NCBI GenBank assembly: GCA_008477525.1
Contig: SPDT01000001.1
Span: 3,534,001 to 3,598,000, forward strand
Direction of reading: 5' to 3'
Length of the DNA stretch: 64,000 nucleotides
Source: Hypomyces perniciosus
Taxonomy: Eukaryota; Ascomycota; Sordariomycetes; Hypocreales; Hypocreaceae
Of the stretch, positions 1-12,785 are shown in pieces. Under the pieces are notes generated by a model. The model saw only the letters and a program-made list of their open reading frames with translations. It made no database searches and was not told the origin of the DNA. The stretch's first letter is position 1; the number at the start of each line of letters is the position of its first letter. Both the position numbers and the translations under genes were made by a program.

Positions 1-3000
1 ACATCCTGTGCATTGATGATTTGATGATCGGCCTCTGGATAGCTGTCAAGAATTCGGTCAACAGCGCTGAAAGGCTCGTCAAGATCGGAGTAATTTTGAA
101 GCAACGAGGGCTTTCCTGATTCGGATGTGAATCGCTCTTCAACACGGTGAATAAAGTCGCCAGTCAATCTCGCAAAAGATGCGTCAATCCATCGAGACTG
201 GTGCTTCACATAGAGCAGCTCCACCAGGCGTCTAACAACTTCTGCGTAGGTCATGTCCTCAAGATCCACAGCCTTTCCATCTTTGTTGCAGCCAAACCAG
301 ACTTTTTGGAAATCATCATTCAGCTTCTTAATGATGTGCTCTCGGTTCTTCTTCAACTCAGCAACTCTCTTTTCCTTGGGCAAACTGAAGATCTTTTGGT
401 CCATCTCAGCCCAAAACCTGACACCGCGAGTAGCGAGCTTATGGATGGGCTCTCCCATTTCGGATCGAACAGTGATGATGCCACCTGCCGGACCCTTGTA
501 TGTCTTCTCCCACTGGCCATCATCAAGACCCGGAGCATCAATGATGGCTTGCTTGGCGCTTTTGCTAGTGTGGGCCTCCTTGGCAACCATCATGCGGCTA
601 CCAAACAAGCATCCATCAAATGGCATAGGGGGATATCCGTACTGCCTAGCCCACTCACCAGTAATGTAGGGGTAGGTATCGTCGGCACCTCCAAACCCAC
701 TGCCTGCAACAAGAATGATGTTCTCCTGTCGGCGAATGCGGCCATACATTTGCAACACTGGCTGATGGAAATCTTCAAAGGAGTGATGGCCACCACCACG
801 TCCACCGGTCCACTGAAGGATCACTGGGAATGTTGGGTTTGCCTTGGCGATGTTGATAACGGCCTGAATGGCTTCAACGGAACCAGGTTTGAAGGCGATG
901 TGCTTCAATCCTAGGGTCTCGATATACTCCTGGGCGACCTCGATGGAGGGAACACCTGCACCAATGGTCAATCCTTCAATGGGCACACCCTCAGCCCGCA
1001 GTCTGCCAATCAAGGGGATCTGCCAGCCCATAGCGCGAGGATTGACATAAATGAGGTTCACAGTGATACCGCGACCTGCTGGAATAGCCTTCTCGATCTT
1101 CTCAAGTGCAGTGGTCATCGACTTGGCATTGAAGTAGCCACCACCTCCAAGTTCAATGTGGTATCCTGCATTCATGGTGGCCGCGACAAAGTCCCAAGGG
1201 ACTGTCGCAGGAGTCATGCCCGCAACTACGATCGGAGGAAGACCAAGAAGTCGACTCATCTTGGTATCCAGATACTTCTTTCCACTTGACGTCTTGACGA
1301 GGCGTGGACCAAACTCTTTCACCCAGTCAATAGAAAACTTCACAGCATTCTCCTCGTCCCTATCGAAGAGCTCGGGCTTATAGCCAACTTCATTCAAAGT
1401 GCCTTCAACGGTACCGGCGAGAATAACTCGAACACCGGTTCCTTCCTTGTTTCGACTTGTCAAGGCACCAAGACCAGAAACACCACCCGGACCAAAGTCA
1501 AGAATGTGACTCGCCTGAGGGAAAACAGTTGCCTTTTCCCAGTTGACTGGGTCCCGAGTAATCAACCGGACAAGTGCGGGAATAATGTTTCCACTAACCT
1601 CATCTCTGAGATCCTTGCCACTATTAGTGTCAAACACTGGAATTCCCAGGGTGCTGGAATCAATGCTGAGGTCCTTGAGATCCTCGTCGATGACTGTTGT
1701 CGCATCGACAAGGTACTTGCTGTGGAAAGGGGCAGTGATGGGGAGGAACCTGTTCACGAATCGGACCTTTCGCTCAGTATGGGGAACTCGGGTCTGATCA
1801 AGGCCAGTGGGTGCCTTGACCTTGCGCAATTGCGAGTTCAAACCATAAAGCGAGGTAGGAGGACCGGTAACCACAAGGTTTCGCGGGCTGTTGATGAGAG
1901 AAATGCCGATGTGGCGATGCGCGGGAAGATATTGATTTGTGGCGTCAATGTGCTTCTGAACCTCTTGTTGTGAGAGGTCTCGGATGCTCAGCATGGGGGT
2001 AGGTGAGCCTTCACCATGCTCCAGGGACTCCCGAAGCATAGTTGGAGTCATGGAAGTCGTGGGGAATGCCTGCTGGCTTCGCGTACCAACCCAGAAGAGG
2101 ACGCTCAAAGACGAGCTGGTGATTTCACGCCATGATTCCCAAGAATCAGCAGCGGATGTGGCAGCGGCCATGACAATACCCTGGGAGTGACCCGTAGTGC
2201 CGCTTATTCTTTCTCGGAGAAGACCAGGGTCGATACCGAGGACTTTGCAAGTAACCTCGTAATGAGCCATCTGGACCAGTCCGATCAGAGGGAAGCTGAC
2301 TGGCGCTGAAATGAGGTAATCAATATCCGGAGTTGAATCTGGATGATGAAGCCAGGACATAACATCCAGGCCCTTGGGGAACATCTTCTCCGCACTGGGG
2401 TGGTTGGAGAGAGTCTGAAGGAGGTCCGCTGCACCCGTAATGAGCTCACCCACAAAACTAGAATAGGTCTTGAAGATTTGGCGAAGCTCCTCAAAGTACT
2501 CCTCAATGTTTCCTTGGCCACCAAAGATGGTGTAGATCTTAGCCGAATGGTCATCTGAAGCTCTCAATAAAGCAGACTCATGAGGTTTGATGGTTCGGTT
2601 TGAAACTGATCTAGCCTCGTAGTAGCTCCGAATTACTTCCAGCTTCTTTAATTCAATGCCCGGGAGAGTAGCAACCAAGGCGTGGACCTCGTTGCCTTGG
2701 AGGTATGCTCGCTCGAATTCGTTCAAGATGAGCTTCAAAACATCTTCATACGAGCCTTGGGCATCATCTTCCCCCTCATCCACCTCAGAGGCAACGAAAC
2801 CCAGGTACCTCGCAACCAACTCCGGCACGGATGAAGGCTCGTCATCTTGAGCAAGCTCATCGGTGGCTGCGGGCAATGTGGCAACGAATCGATCTTTCAA
2901 TTCGGAGGCATGAAAGTGGAGGTTGGTCGGAACGAGAAACGAGGTTTCGAGGGAACCATGCGACAGTGTCAATGGTCGCAGAGAGGCGCTGGATCTGGGG

Positions 3001-3041
3001 GTGGAAATGCCCGTCTGGGGGCCGGTTCCAGAGCCGTACAT
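1..3041 (-). CDS. FAS1: Fatty acid synthase beta subunit, 5' part (3' end off the left edge)
   Basis: Beta subunit of the cytosolic fungal type I fatty acid synthase, which with the alpha subunit makes long-chain acyl-CoA. The start at 3041 opens with [20 protein letters not shown], typical of filamentous-fungal beta subunits. The frame stays open to the window edge, giving about 1013 codons of a family that is usually near 2,080 aa. Visible parts are the acetyltransferase domain with nucleophile motif GHSQG (Ser about residue 286) and the FMN enoyl-reductase region with [17 protein letters not shown] and [16 protein letters not shown]. The dehydratase and malonyl/palmitoyl transferase parts should lie beyond the edge. 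No intron is seen in the visible part. It is divergent from FAS2 across 2.6 kb, the usual arrangement for primary-metabolism FAS. The frame is also open upstream of the ATG, but I treat that as 5' leader. Confidence 0.97.
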   Translation of the reverse strand, partial: MYGSGTGPQTGISTPRSSASLRPLTLSHGSLETSFLVPTNLHFHASELKDRFVATLPAATDELAQDDEPSSVPELVARYLGFVASEVDEGEDDAQGSYEDVLKLILNEFERAYLQGNEVHALVATLPGIELKKLEVIRSYYEARSVSNRTIKPHESALLRASDDHSAKIYTIFGGQGNIEEYFEELRQIFKTYSSFVGELITGAADLLQTLSNHPSAEKMFPKGLDVMSWLHHPDSTPDIDYLISAPVSFPLIGLVQMAHYEVTCKVLGIDPGLLRERISGTTGHSQGIVMAAATSAADSWESWREITSSSLSVLFWVGTRSQQAFPTTSMTPTMLRESLEHGEGSPTPMLSIRDLSQQEVQKHIDATNQYLPAHRHIGISLINSPRNLVVTGPPTSLYGLNSQLRKVKAPTGLDQTRVPHTERKVRFVNRFLPITAPFHSKYLVDATTVIDEDLKDLSIDSSTLGIPVFDTNSGKDLRDEVSGNIIPALVRLITRDPVNWEKATVFPQASHILDFGPGGVSGLGALTSRNKEGTGVRVILAGTVEGTLNEVGYKPELFDRDEENAVKFSIDWVKEFGPRLVKTSSGKKYLDTKMSRLLGLPPIVVAGMTPATVPWDFVAATMNAGYHIELGGGGYFNAKSMTTALEKIEKAIPAGRGITVNLIYVNPRAMGWQIPLIGRLRAEGVPIEGLTIGAGVPSIEVAQEYIETLGLKHIAFKPGSVEAIQAVINIAKANPTFPVILQWTGGRGGGHHSFEDFHQPVLQMYGRIRRQENIILVAGSGFGGADDTYPYITGEWARQYGYPPMPFDGCLFGSRMMVAKEAHTSKSAKQAIIDAPGLDDGQWEKTYKGPAGGIITVRSEMGEPIHKLATRGVRFWAEMDQKIFSLPKEKRVAELKKNREHIIKKLNDDFQKVWFGCNKDGKAVDLEDMTYAEVVRRLVELLYVKHQSRWIDASFARLTGDFIHRVEERFTSESGKPSLLQNYSDLDEPFSAVDRILDSYPEADHQIINAQD

Positions 3042-5658
3042 GGCTGGATTGATAAGGGTATTGAAGAACGAGTCTGCGGGGTTCTCAAGGTCAGTCAATC
3101 GATCTTGTTTTGATGCAAAAGAGGAGAGTTTCGCACTCGTGTATTAGAAACTACTGAGCCAAGAGACGAATTACGACTCCTGGTGCTACTCTGTGCTCGT
3201 GGGTTGTGGCCAAAAACCTGAGCCTTGAGTCGTGCGCGCAGCTCAGCCCAGCAAGATTCGTGTCTTGCAAGGGAATTGATGAAAGGAGCGGTGAGCTTCG
3301 ACGGTGTGCGAGCACAACACAGCACGAAGCAACGTTGGTTTAGGGAAGAGAGTAAAGGGTATGGGGAGAGAGGGGAGGAAATGTGATCGCAATCGAGGAG
3401 AGGAGGAGGGAGTGAAGATGAGATTAACAATAGTCGAGATGGCACTCAACGTCCAAGTCAAAGTGGGCGCGCTAGGGAAAATTCACAACCGCGCAGTGGT
3501 ACGAAACATGTACTTCATGCTCTGTACATGGAGGGTAGTTCACAGCCAAGTGACGACATGGCGGGAGCTCGCGGCAGACTCGCCAAAAAATTAGTTCTGT
3601 TGGGGATAGTCCAGAACATCCCCTGCCCCGAACAGGACTGGGGCCACTGCTGGCGGAAGTACTACTTCGTACTGGTGCGGGTACCGGTACTCTCCATACG
3701 TGCGCCCAGCGTGAGTCTTTTGGGGGGGTTACAATTGCTGGGCTGTTGAGTGGCCACACACGACATCTGCTACTTACTACTCACTTCGAACTCCAGCATC
3801 ATGGATATCTGAAGCTCGGGAGCTGAGATTCGGACCAGACAGGAATATGTGTATCAGATAGAGCCGATCAGGCCACTTTGTCTTTTTATTCGGTACGGAG
3901 TAATACATGCAGATGTGTGTCTACCTTGGGCACCATTGCACGAAGTACGCAGTAGAAGCTACTAGTGCATCTGCGAATGAAGAGATTGTTGGTGAACCTG
4001 CAGCGAGCCCACCAAACTTTTCCTTCCATTCCACATCCCACGTCCTCATGAAGTGCGGGCGTATACGGACAGCGGTGAATAAGCAGAAACAATCCCGTGG
4101 TGATACACAGATAGATAAAAGTCGAGGTGTACGAAGTACGCTCCTCTTACTTGCAATTCGCACTATTGTGATGTGATTACCTTGTTTATTAATCATTGAA
4201 TTATTAATTGGGATGCGAAATAACTCTCCGAGGTTGTTGAACCTCACACCATAACACTGTTCTATTGTTACACTCCATGCTGAGGCTGCAATGTGTTACG
4301 CGTTACGAAGTACATTGGGGCACAGATGGGAAATGGAGCGTCATATTAGTGGCGGTCTCCTGAGACCTGATTGCACAGGATTCATAGTTGGGACAATCCA
4401 TACGGAGTATAGTAAAGGGGGAAGCGGGCTTTGATAACCCACATCTGATGATGAGACATTCGTGCTTCCGCATGGCCGTTGGAGGGTAGCAGGAGGACCA
4501 GTAATCAACTCAAATATTCTAGGCCATGCATTTGTCCCAACCAATAGTCGCATGCTTCCAATAGATTTTTGGAGCGGAGGATTTCCATATTCCGGGTGTT
4601 GCTGTTCGTCAAGTGAAGAGGGGCAATGCTGCGGAAGTCGCTCGTTGTACTGGTACATCTTTGGGGTAGTCCCTTTCCCAGCGAAATTGCACCAACCATG
4701 ATGCCAGGGGTCGGGTGTTTTTTTGAACGACGGCTTCATTAGTCTCTTGTTACCAGATGAATTTTTCCTCGTTTTAATTAGAGATCCAATACGAGTAGAC
4801 TGCTCGTGTGGTCAGACAGATACTATCATGATCCTCTTTTATGAACATCGGTCATATTATTCACCAATTGGATACTGCCACGCCGGTGACTACTGCTGAT
4901 GCATCGAGACCCCTCAGCACATGCGCAGGGCAAAGCAACAGGGTAAAAAAAAAAAAACCGTTCTTATCCCCAAGGGTCCAGGTGGGCTGCATTCTGGGGT
5001 ACCAGCGCCACGGGTCCCGAAGCCGGGTGCGACAAGTCCATGCCCCCTTAGGCTTAGACGCTGAATGTGGTTGAGAAGCCCACTGCCACCTGCAGCAACC
5101 CGCCGTGCATGAGCTCTCTTGTAACTGTGATGTACCAACACTGCATGACTAGGGGCCAGCCAAATATCCCCCAATATTTTTCTGCCCGTCGTCAACTGGT
5201 GGTGGGTCGTGGATTCAACAATCGAACCGCTGGCTTCCCTCGACCCGTTCCAGGTGCTGCCTCGCATATTGCTGATCAACTGGCTGTCGTCTACCTCGCT
5301 AACAAGCTAAATCAGCCTTCGCACCGTGAGTGGCAGGGGCCATTAGAGCGAGTTCTAATTGTAATTCTTTTTCTTCTCTACTCTCCCCCTCCGTCAAACA
5401 TTCCCCTTCCTCTCCCAAGCCCTCTCTGCCGTGCTGCCCCTCAAGCCTCGGAGAGTTGGTCAACAGCTATCTCACCTCACCCCTTAAACACCGACATTGG
5501 GCCACACGAACCCAGAAGCAAAAGACCAAAACGTCAACCAGTGTGTTGGACGTTGGCTAGCCGCGATTGACGGAATTCGCAGCTTGCTTCTCGATATATT
5601 CACATAATAATACCCTTCCGACCATTCCTCCCTCAGCAGACGCGACAACACCGCCATC
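3042..5658. promoter_or_regulatory. FAS1-FAS2 divergent intergenic region
   Basis: This 2.6 kb spacer holds both promoters and 5' leaders. The FAS1 side (about 3300-3440) and the FAS2 side (about 5360-5440) have pyrimidine-rich stretches on the sense strand, usual near fungal transcription starts. The middle holds several TACGAAGTA/TACGGAGTA words (about 3664, 3894, 4127, 4304, 4395). ORFs here are short or low-complexity and are not supported as genes. Confidence 0.6.
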
Positions 5659-8600
5659 ATGCGTCCCGAAGTCGAGCAGGAGCTCGCCCACACGCTCCTC
5701 ATCGAGCTTCTCGCATACCAATTCGCTTCTCCCGTGAGATGGATCGAGACCCAGGATGTGTTCCTCGCAGAGAGGACAGCAGAGCGCATCGTTGAAATCG
5801 GTCCCGCAGACACCCTTGGAGGCATGGCCAAGCGCACGTTAGCATCCAAATACGAAGCCTACGATGCCGCCAAGTCCGTTCAACGACAGATTCTCTGCTA
5901 CAACAAAGATGCGAAGGAAATTTACTATGACGTCGACCCCGTCGAAGAAGAGCCTGAGCCTGTCGCCAGCTCATCAAGTGCTCCGGCAAGCCAACCTTCT
6001 GGCGGTGCCCCGGCTGCTGCTGCGCCGGTTGCTGCTGCCGCTCCTCCTCCGAGCTCCGGTCCCGTCGCTCAGGTTGCCGATCAGCCTGTTCAGGCCCTTG
6101 ACATCGTCCGCGCCCTCGTTGCACAAAAACTCAAGAAGCCTCTCCTTGATGTTCCCCTGAGCAAGGCTATCAAGGATCTCGTTGGTGGTAAGTCGTCATT
6201 TCTATTCCCTTTCTGCGACCTATTCTGAACGTTATGATAGGCAAATCTACTCTTCAAAATGAGATTCTAGGTGATCTCGGAAAGGAATTCGGTTCAACGC
6301 CTGAGAAGCCCGAGGACACCCCTCTCGACGAACTAGGTGCTGCAATGCAAGCCACATTCGATGGAAACCTTGGAAAGCAGTCACAATCCCTCATCGCCAG
6401 AATGATTTCCTCCAAGATGCCCGGAGGTTTCAACATAACCTCAGCCAGAAAGTATCTAGAAACCAGATGGGGCCTTGGCTCTGGAAGGCAGGACGGAGCG
6501 TTGCTCTTGGCATTGACCATGGAGCCAGCAGCTCGCCTTGGATCTGAAGGCGATGCCAAGGCTTTCTTGGACGATGTGACTCAGAAATACGCCTCACAGG
6601 CTGGTATCAGCTTGACGAGTGGAGCATCTTCCGGTGCGTCTGAAGGGGCCGCGGGTGGCATGATGATGGATCCGGCCGCCATCGACGCCCTCACCAAGGA
6701 TCAACGGGCCCTCTTCAAGCAGCAGTTGGAGCTATTCGCTCGCTATCTCAAAATGGATCTTCGTGCCGGCGACAAAGCATTCATTGATACCAAGAAGTCA
6801 GAAAAGGTGCTTCAAGCCCAGCTCGATCTGTGGACAGCAGAACACGGCGATTTCTATGCTTCTGGTATTGAACCTGTCTTCAGTCCATTGAAAGCCAGAA
6901 CCTATGACTCGTCCTGGAATTGGGCTCGTCAGGATGCACTGAGCATGTATTTCGATATCATTTTCGGTAGGCTCAAGGCTATCGATCGTGAAATCGTGAG
7001 CCAGTGTATCCGTATCATGAATAGGTCAAATCCCAAGCTCCTCGAGTTTATGCAGTATCACATTGACAATTGCCCTGCCGAGCGAGGCGAGACATACCAG
7101 CTGGCGAAGGAGCTTGGATATCAATTGATTGACAACTGCAAGGAAGTTATGGATATCCCTCCTGTCTACAAGGATGTTGCGGTCCCTACAGGCCCGCGAA
7201 CCACGGTTGATGCTCGCGGCAATCTCAATTATGAAGAAGTCCCTCGCACAAGCTGCAGGAAGCTGGAGCATTATGTTCAGCAGATGGCCGAGGGTGGCAA
7301 AATCTCAGAATATGGCAATCGCACCAAAGTGCAGAACGACCTCCAGCGTATCTACAAACTTATCAAGCAGCAGCACAAGATTTCTAAGACGTCTCAGCTT
7401 GAAATCAAGAGTTTGTACGGCGATGTTCTGCGCTCCCTGGCGATGAATGAGAGCCAAATCATCCCCAATGAGAAAGGCAGGACCAGAAAGGCAGGACTGA
7501 AGGGCACTAGCCACAGCAAGGGCCGAGTCGAGACTATCCCATTCCTTCACCTGAAGAGGAAGACTCTCCATGGCTGGGACTACAGCAAGAAGCTAACCGC
7601 CGTGTATCTCAACTGCCTGGAGGATGCCGCCAAATCTGGTGTTACCTTCCAGGACAAGTATGTTCTCATGACGGGTGCTGGTGCTGGATCCATTGGTGCC
7701 GATGTCTTACAGGGTCTCATCAGCGGAGGCGCCAAGGTTGTGGTTACAACTAGCAGATTTTCACGAGAGGTCACCGAGTATTACCAATCCATGTATACCC
7801 GCCATGGCTCTCGAGGCTCCCAGATTGTTGTTGTTCCTTTCAATCAGGGCAGTAAGCAAGATGTTGAGACTTTGGTCGAATATATCTATGATGCCAAGAA
7901 CGGTCTAGGATGGGATCTGGATTTCATCGTTCCGTTCGCGGCCATCTCAGAGAATGGTCGCCAAATCGACAGCATTGATTCTAAATCGGAGCTGGCGCAT
8001 CGTATTATGCTCACAAACCTGGTTCGACTTCTGGGTTGTGTCAAGACGCAGAAGACTCAGCGTGGCTTCGAGACTCGCCCTGCCCAGGTTGTTCTTCCTC
8101 TCTCTCCCAACCACGGCACTTTCGGCAATGACGGTCTCTACTCTGAGTCCAAGTTGGCACTTGAAACTCTCTTCAACCGATGGCACTCAGAAAGTTGGGG
8201 CCACTATCTGACCATCTGCGGCGCAGTCATTGGCTGGACCCGCGGTACTGGTCTCATGTCAGGCAACAACATTGTGGCCGAAGGCGTTGAGGCGTTCGGT
8301 GTGCGCACCTTTTCTCAACAAGAAATGGCATTCAACCTTCTGGGTCTGATGTCGCCTACCATTGTCGACCTTTGCCAGTCTGAGCCTGTATTCGCTGATC
8401 TTAATGGAGGCTTGCAGTTTATTCCCAACTTGAATGAGTCCATGACCAAGCTCCGCAAGGATATTATGGAAACCAGCGAGATCCGCAGGGCAGTGACAAA
8501 GGAGAGTGCTATCGAGAACTCCATCGTCAACGGGGCTGAATCCGAGGTTCTTTATAAGAAGAAGACTATTGAACCCCGTGCCAACATCAAGTTCGATTTC

Positions 8601-11357
8601 CCGCCACGTCTGGACTGGAAGACCGAGATTGCCCCACTCCACGATAACTTGAAGGGCATGGTTGATCTTGAGAAGGTGGTTGTCGTGGCTGGCTTTGCTG
8701 AAGTTGGACCATGGGGCAACTCGCGTACTAGATGGGAAATGGAAGCCTACGGCGAATTTTCGCTCGAAGGCTGCGTCGAGATGGCCTGGATCATGGGCCT
8801 CATTAAGAACCACAATGGTCCATTGAAGGGCAAGCCTTATGCTGGCTGGGTTGACGGCAAGACCGGCGATCCCGTGGACGACAAGGACATTAAGCAGAAG
8901 TATGAGAAGCACATTTTGGAGCACTCAGGCATCCGCTTGATCGAACCAGAGCTGTTCGATGGCTACGATCCGAATCAGAAGCAGCTACTCCATGAAGTTG
9001 TTATCGAGGAAGATCTGGACCCATTTGAGGCCTCCAAGGAGACCGCCGAGGAATTCAAGCGAGAGCACGGCGACAAGGTGGAGGTCTTTGAGATCCCTGA
9101 GACCGGAGAGTATATTGTTAGGATGAAGAAGGGTGCTTCCCTCTGGATTCCCAAAGCTCTGCGCTTCGATCGACTTGTTGCTGGCCAGATTCCGAGTGGC
9201 TGGGACCCTAAGCGATATGGTATCCCTGAAGATATCATCTCGCAAGTCGACCCAGTTACCTTGTTCCTCCTCGTCTCAACCGTCGAAGCCCTTCTGTCTT
9301 GTGGTATCACTGACCCATACGAGTTTTACAAGTACATCCATGTCTCCGAGTTTGGCAACTGTGTCGGCTCTGGTATGGGAGGTGCCGCGGCGCTCCGTGG
9401 CATGCACAAGGATCGCTTCCTCGACAAGCCTCTCCAAAACGACATTTTGCAGGAGTCCTTCATCAACACCATGGCTGCCTGGGTCAACATGCTTCTGATG
9501 TCCTCATCCGGACCTATCAAAACCCCGGTCGGTGCTTGTGCCACTGCAGTCGAGTCGATTGATATCGGTTACGAGACGATCATGGAAGGCAAGGCTCGTG
9601 TCTGCTTTGTCGGTGGCTTTGACGACTTTGGAGAAGAGGGCTCATATGAATTTGCCAACATGAAGGCGACCAGCAACACTGTTGATGAATTTGACCACGG
9701 CCGAACTCCAAAGGAAATGTCTCGTCCCACGACGACTACCAGAAACGGATTCATGGAGTCTCAGGGATGCGGTGTTCAGGTCATCATGACAGCTAGACTG
9801 GCTCTGGATATGGGTGTTCCCATCTACGGCATCCTGGCCTTGACGACAACTGCATCTGACAAGATTGGCCGGTCGGTCCCCGCGCCAGGACAGGGTGTTC
9901 TCACCACAGCGCGTGAGCATGCCGGCAAATTCCCGTCACCTCTGCTCGATATCAGCTACCGCCGCCGCCAGATTGAGCGTCGGAAGAAGCAGATCAAGCA
10001 ATGGCAGGAATCCGAACTGGAGTTCTTGCATGATGAGATCGATGCTATGAAGGCTCAAGGTGGCTCCTTTGATGAGCAGGAGTATGCCCAGGACCGTGTC
10101 CTGCACATCGCAAAGGAGGCAGCTAGGCAAGAAAAGGAGCTCCTTCGAAGCATGGGCAACAACTTCTGGAAGAGTGACCCAACCATTGCGCCGCTCCGTG
10201 GTGCCCTCGCAACATGGGGTCTCACCATCGACGACTTGGATGTGGCCTCCTTCCACGGCACATCTACCAAGGCGAATGACAAGAACGAATCATCAGTCAT
10301 CTGTGCACAACTGCGCCATCTGGGACGCAGCAAGGGCAACGCTGTCATGGGCATCTTCCAGAAGTATCTTACGGGTCACCCGAAGGGTGCCGCCGGTGCT
10401 TGGATGATGAATGGTTGTCTGCAGGTACTTAACAGTGGTCTGGTTCCCGGCAACCGCAATGCCGATAACGTTGACCCCGTGATGGAGGACTTTGATCTTA
10501 TTGTTTACCCCAGCCGAAGCATCCAGACAGACGGTATCAGGGCCTTTTCAGTTACCTCGTTCGGCTTCGGACAAAAGGGTGCGCAAGCTATCGGTGTTCA
10601 TCCGAAATACTTGTTTGCTACTCTTGATCCTCAGACATACGAGGAGTACTGTGCCAAGGTTGAGGCTCGTCAGAAGAAGGCTTACCGATTCTTCCATAAT
10701 GGCATGATCAACAACAGCCTGTTTGTTGCCAAGTCCGAATCGCCGTACACTGATGAGCAACTGCGCTCCGTCCTGCTCAACCCAGATGCCCGAGTATCTG
10801 AGAACAAGAAGTCGGCGGAGCTCACGTATGCCCCTAACTTTATGAAGGCATCAGAGAAAACCGTGCCTACAGCCCGGGCCAGTGAAACACAGCAGGTCAT
10901 CCAAGCATTAGCACACAAGGTTGCCAACAAGAACAGCAATGTTGGCGTCGATGTTGAGGACATCTCCGCCATCAACATTGAGAATGATACTTTCCTCGAG
11001 CGCAACTTCACAGACAAGGAAATCGCCTACTGCCGAAGTGCGCCTAGCCCACAGAGCTCATTTGCCGGCAAGTGGAGTGCCAAGGAGGCTGTATTCAAGT
11101 CTCTTGGCGTCGAAAGCAAGGGAGCCGGCGCTGCCATGAAGGACATTGAAATCCTGAAGGACGATAGCGGCGCTCCAGTTGTTTCTGTAAGTCTACTTAT
11201 GCATATTATAAGTGAAAAGCGTACTTGCTAACATGAAATGAAATAGCTTCACGGTGATGCAGCTGTTGCTGCCAAGAAGGCCGGCGTCAAAGATGTCTCC
11301 GTGTCTATTTCTCACTCGGAGACACAGGCTGTTGCCGTTGCCGTTGCCAGCTTTTAA
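5659..11357 (+). CDS. FAS2: Fatty acid synthase alpha subunit
   Basis: Alpha subunit of fungal type I FAS, carrying the acyl carrier, ketoreductase, ketosynthase and phosphopantetheinyl transferase activities. Exons are 5659-6187, 6241-11186 and 11247-11357, giving 1861 aa, the normal length. The N-terminus [20 protein letters not shown] is the conserved start. The ACP motif [15 protein letters not shown] has the pantetheine Ser at residue 179, and intron 1 falls two codons before it. The ketoreductase nucleotide site is [15 protein letters not shown]. The ketosynthase has Cys about 1276 in [10 protein letters not shown], His in [14 protein letters not shown], and [10 protein letters not shown]. 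The C-terminal PPT domain ([26 protein letters not shown]) completes in exon 3, ending VAVAVASF. Intron 2 has branch sequence GCTAAC. No frameshift or missing catalytic residue is seen. Confidence 0.98.
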
Positions 11358-11946
11358 TCCAGCTATGATAGATGTTGCGTTTAGACTTGGAACTGAGCAA
11401 GGAGGTGTTCTTTTTTCGGGTTCTATGACTCGAGGTTAGAGTGTGTTTGTACAATTGATGTGTGACGGAATGATGTATCATGGAGATAGACATATTTGTG
11501 GAATCTACCCTTTCAGGGCCAAGAGTAGAATAATTTAATAGTTCATGTACGAAGTACTTGTTCCTACACCACTCGGATTGTGCGTAAGCTAAGGTATCGT
11601 GGCATCAAGTAGGGATTCCAGACGTCTAAGGTGCGCTGACGGAATAAATGGTGGTTGTAGGATTCACATTGGCCATGAGGTCGCGCCAGTTTGTCATACT
11701 ACTTGTACGTATGACGAGGCAGAAAAGCAAAGGGCCAGCATCATACAAAAGACTCTTCCCTCGGTACGAAGTAGACGGGCCCATAAGATCCAAAGACATG
11801 AGCGGGTATCAATGACTCGTACATACATAGATAGACAGTACAAAAGCCCTTCTTTGTAGAGGGCTGTCGTCGTGGTCTTGCGAAACATGCGCTGTCCCTC
11901 CCCAACCCTTTATCGTCTTCTTCTACTTCTTTTGCTTTTCCTTTTA
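11358..11946. other. Convergent spacer between FAS2 and LSM4
   Basis: The two 3' untranslated regions meet here. The spacer is AT-rich with two TACGAAGTA words (about 11549 and 11763). No coding potential is recognised. Confidence 0.6.
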
Positions 11947-12558
11947 TCACTGACCCCGTCCTCGCCCACGACCTCTGCCTCCGCCACGGCCTCTGCCCCG
12001 GTCACCTCCTCCCCTTCCGCCGTGGCTGTGGTCTCCTCTTGACTGGTGGTTTCCGCGGCCGCCTCGGAAGCTACCCTGTTGGCCCTTTTGCTGCTCGCTG
12101 ACTTGGTCGATGATTTCATCGGGGACTCGTAGGTATTTGATCTGGAGGGAATGTTAATGCACATTCCTGTCGGTATATAAGGAAGGGTTTTGTGAGGGTT
12201 GCGTACGTTGTTTCCTTTGACGTAGACTTCTGGTAGTCGTACGAACTTGTCGCCTTCCTGTGTGCTTTTTGTCAGAAGCCTCTGCGAGAGTGGTGGGTTG
12301 CCGGGGTGTCCATGGAGATGGATCGACGTACGGGACTTGTTTGAACGACTTCTTTTAGTGTGAGGTTCATCCATGTGTCGCACATGACCAGGTGTCCGTT
12401 CAGAGTCTCTCCATTCTTGAGCTCGACCAGCATGGGGTGGCCTTGGGCGGCGTTGAGCAATCCTAGAGGGAGCTGCGAAGTGGCAGTAGGTGTCAGTCCG
12501 CGCTCCGTAGTTTGGAAACCTGCGGGATCGACGCATTGTGCATAGAAAGACTGACCAT
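11947..12558 (-). CDS. LSM4: U6 snRNA-associated Sm-like protein LSm4
   Basis: LSm4 belongs to the LSm1-7 ring (mRNA decapping, P bodies) and the LSm2-8 ring (U6 snRNA, splicing). Exons on the minus strand are 12558-12556 (only the ATG), 12472-12332, 12257-12207 and 12141-11947, giving 129 aa. The Sm1 motif lies in [20 protein letters not shown] and [13 protein letters not shown]; Sm2 is in [20 protein letters not shown]. The tail is rich in RGG/GRG repeats ([20 protein letters not shown]), as in other LSm4 proteins. Starting translation at an isolated ATG exon is the only arrangement that gives the family N-terminus [11 protein letters not shown]. Long ORFs in other frames here are shadows. 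Confidence 0.93.
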
Positions 12559-12785
12559 GGCGGTAGATTGCGCCTGTTGGGGCGACGCAGCGATTTCACG
12601 TTAAAATGTGTCGTGGGTTTCGCGCGGTGAGGCTCGAGGTGTGATGAGTGAGGTTTTGGGGGATCTGCGTCAGAGACCCCGCCAACTGCATGACCCCGGC
12701 ATGCGGGAGCTACTCTGTACAACGGAAGGCGTTCCGCATAGAAGCTTTCTAAAACACCAACCGCTACCAAAGACCTCAAGATGAA
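12559..12785. promoter_or_regulatory. Bidirectional promoter of LSM4 and the PPR gene
   Basis: Only 227 bp separate the two divergent start codons, so both genes must share this region for initiation. No specific factor site is claimed. Confidence 0.6.

Noticed and set aside
147..914. 255-aa ORF on the plus strand
   Set aside because: It is antisense to the FAS1 enoyl-reductase region, which is clearly coding in the minus-strand frame. It has no recognisable motif.
4228..5451. CCTCGG words (4228-4233 as CCGAGG, 5446-5451) as possible fatty-acid regulator (FarA/FarB-type) sites
   Set aside because: Two hexamers in 2.6 kb is about the chance expectation on both strands.
5067..5570. 167-aa ORF just upstream of FAS2
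   Set aside because: Pro/Ser-rich translation of a pyrimidine-rich promoter and leader. It shows no family features and lies where the FAS2 transcript should start.
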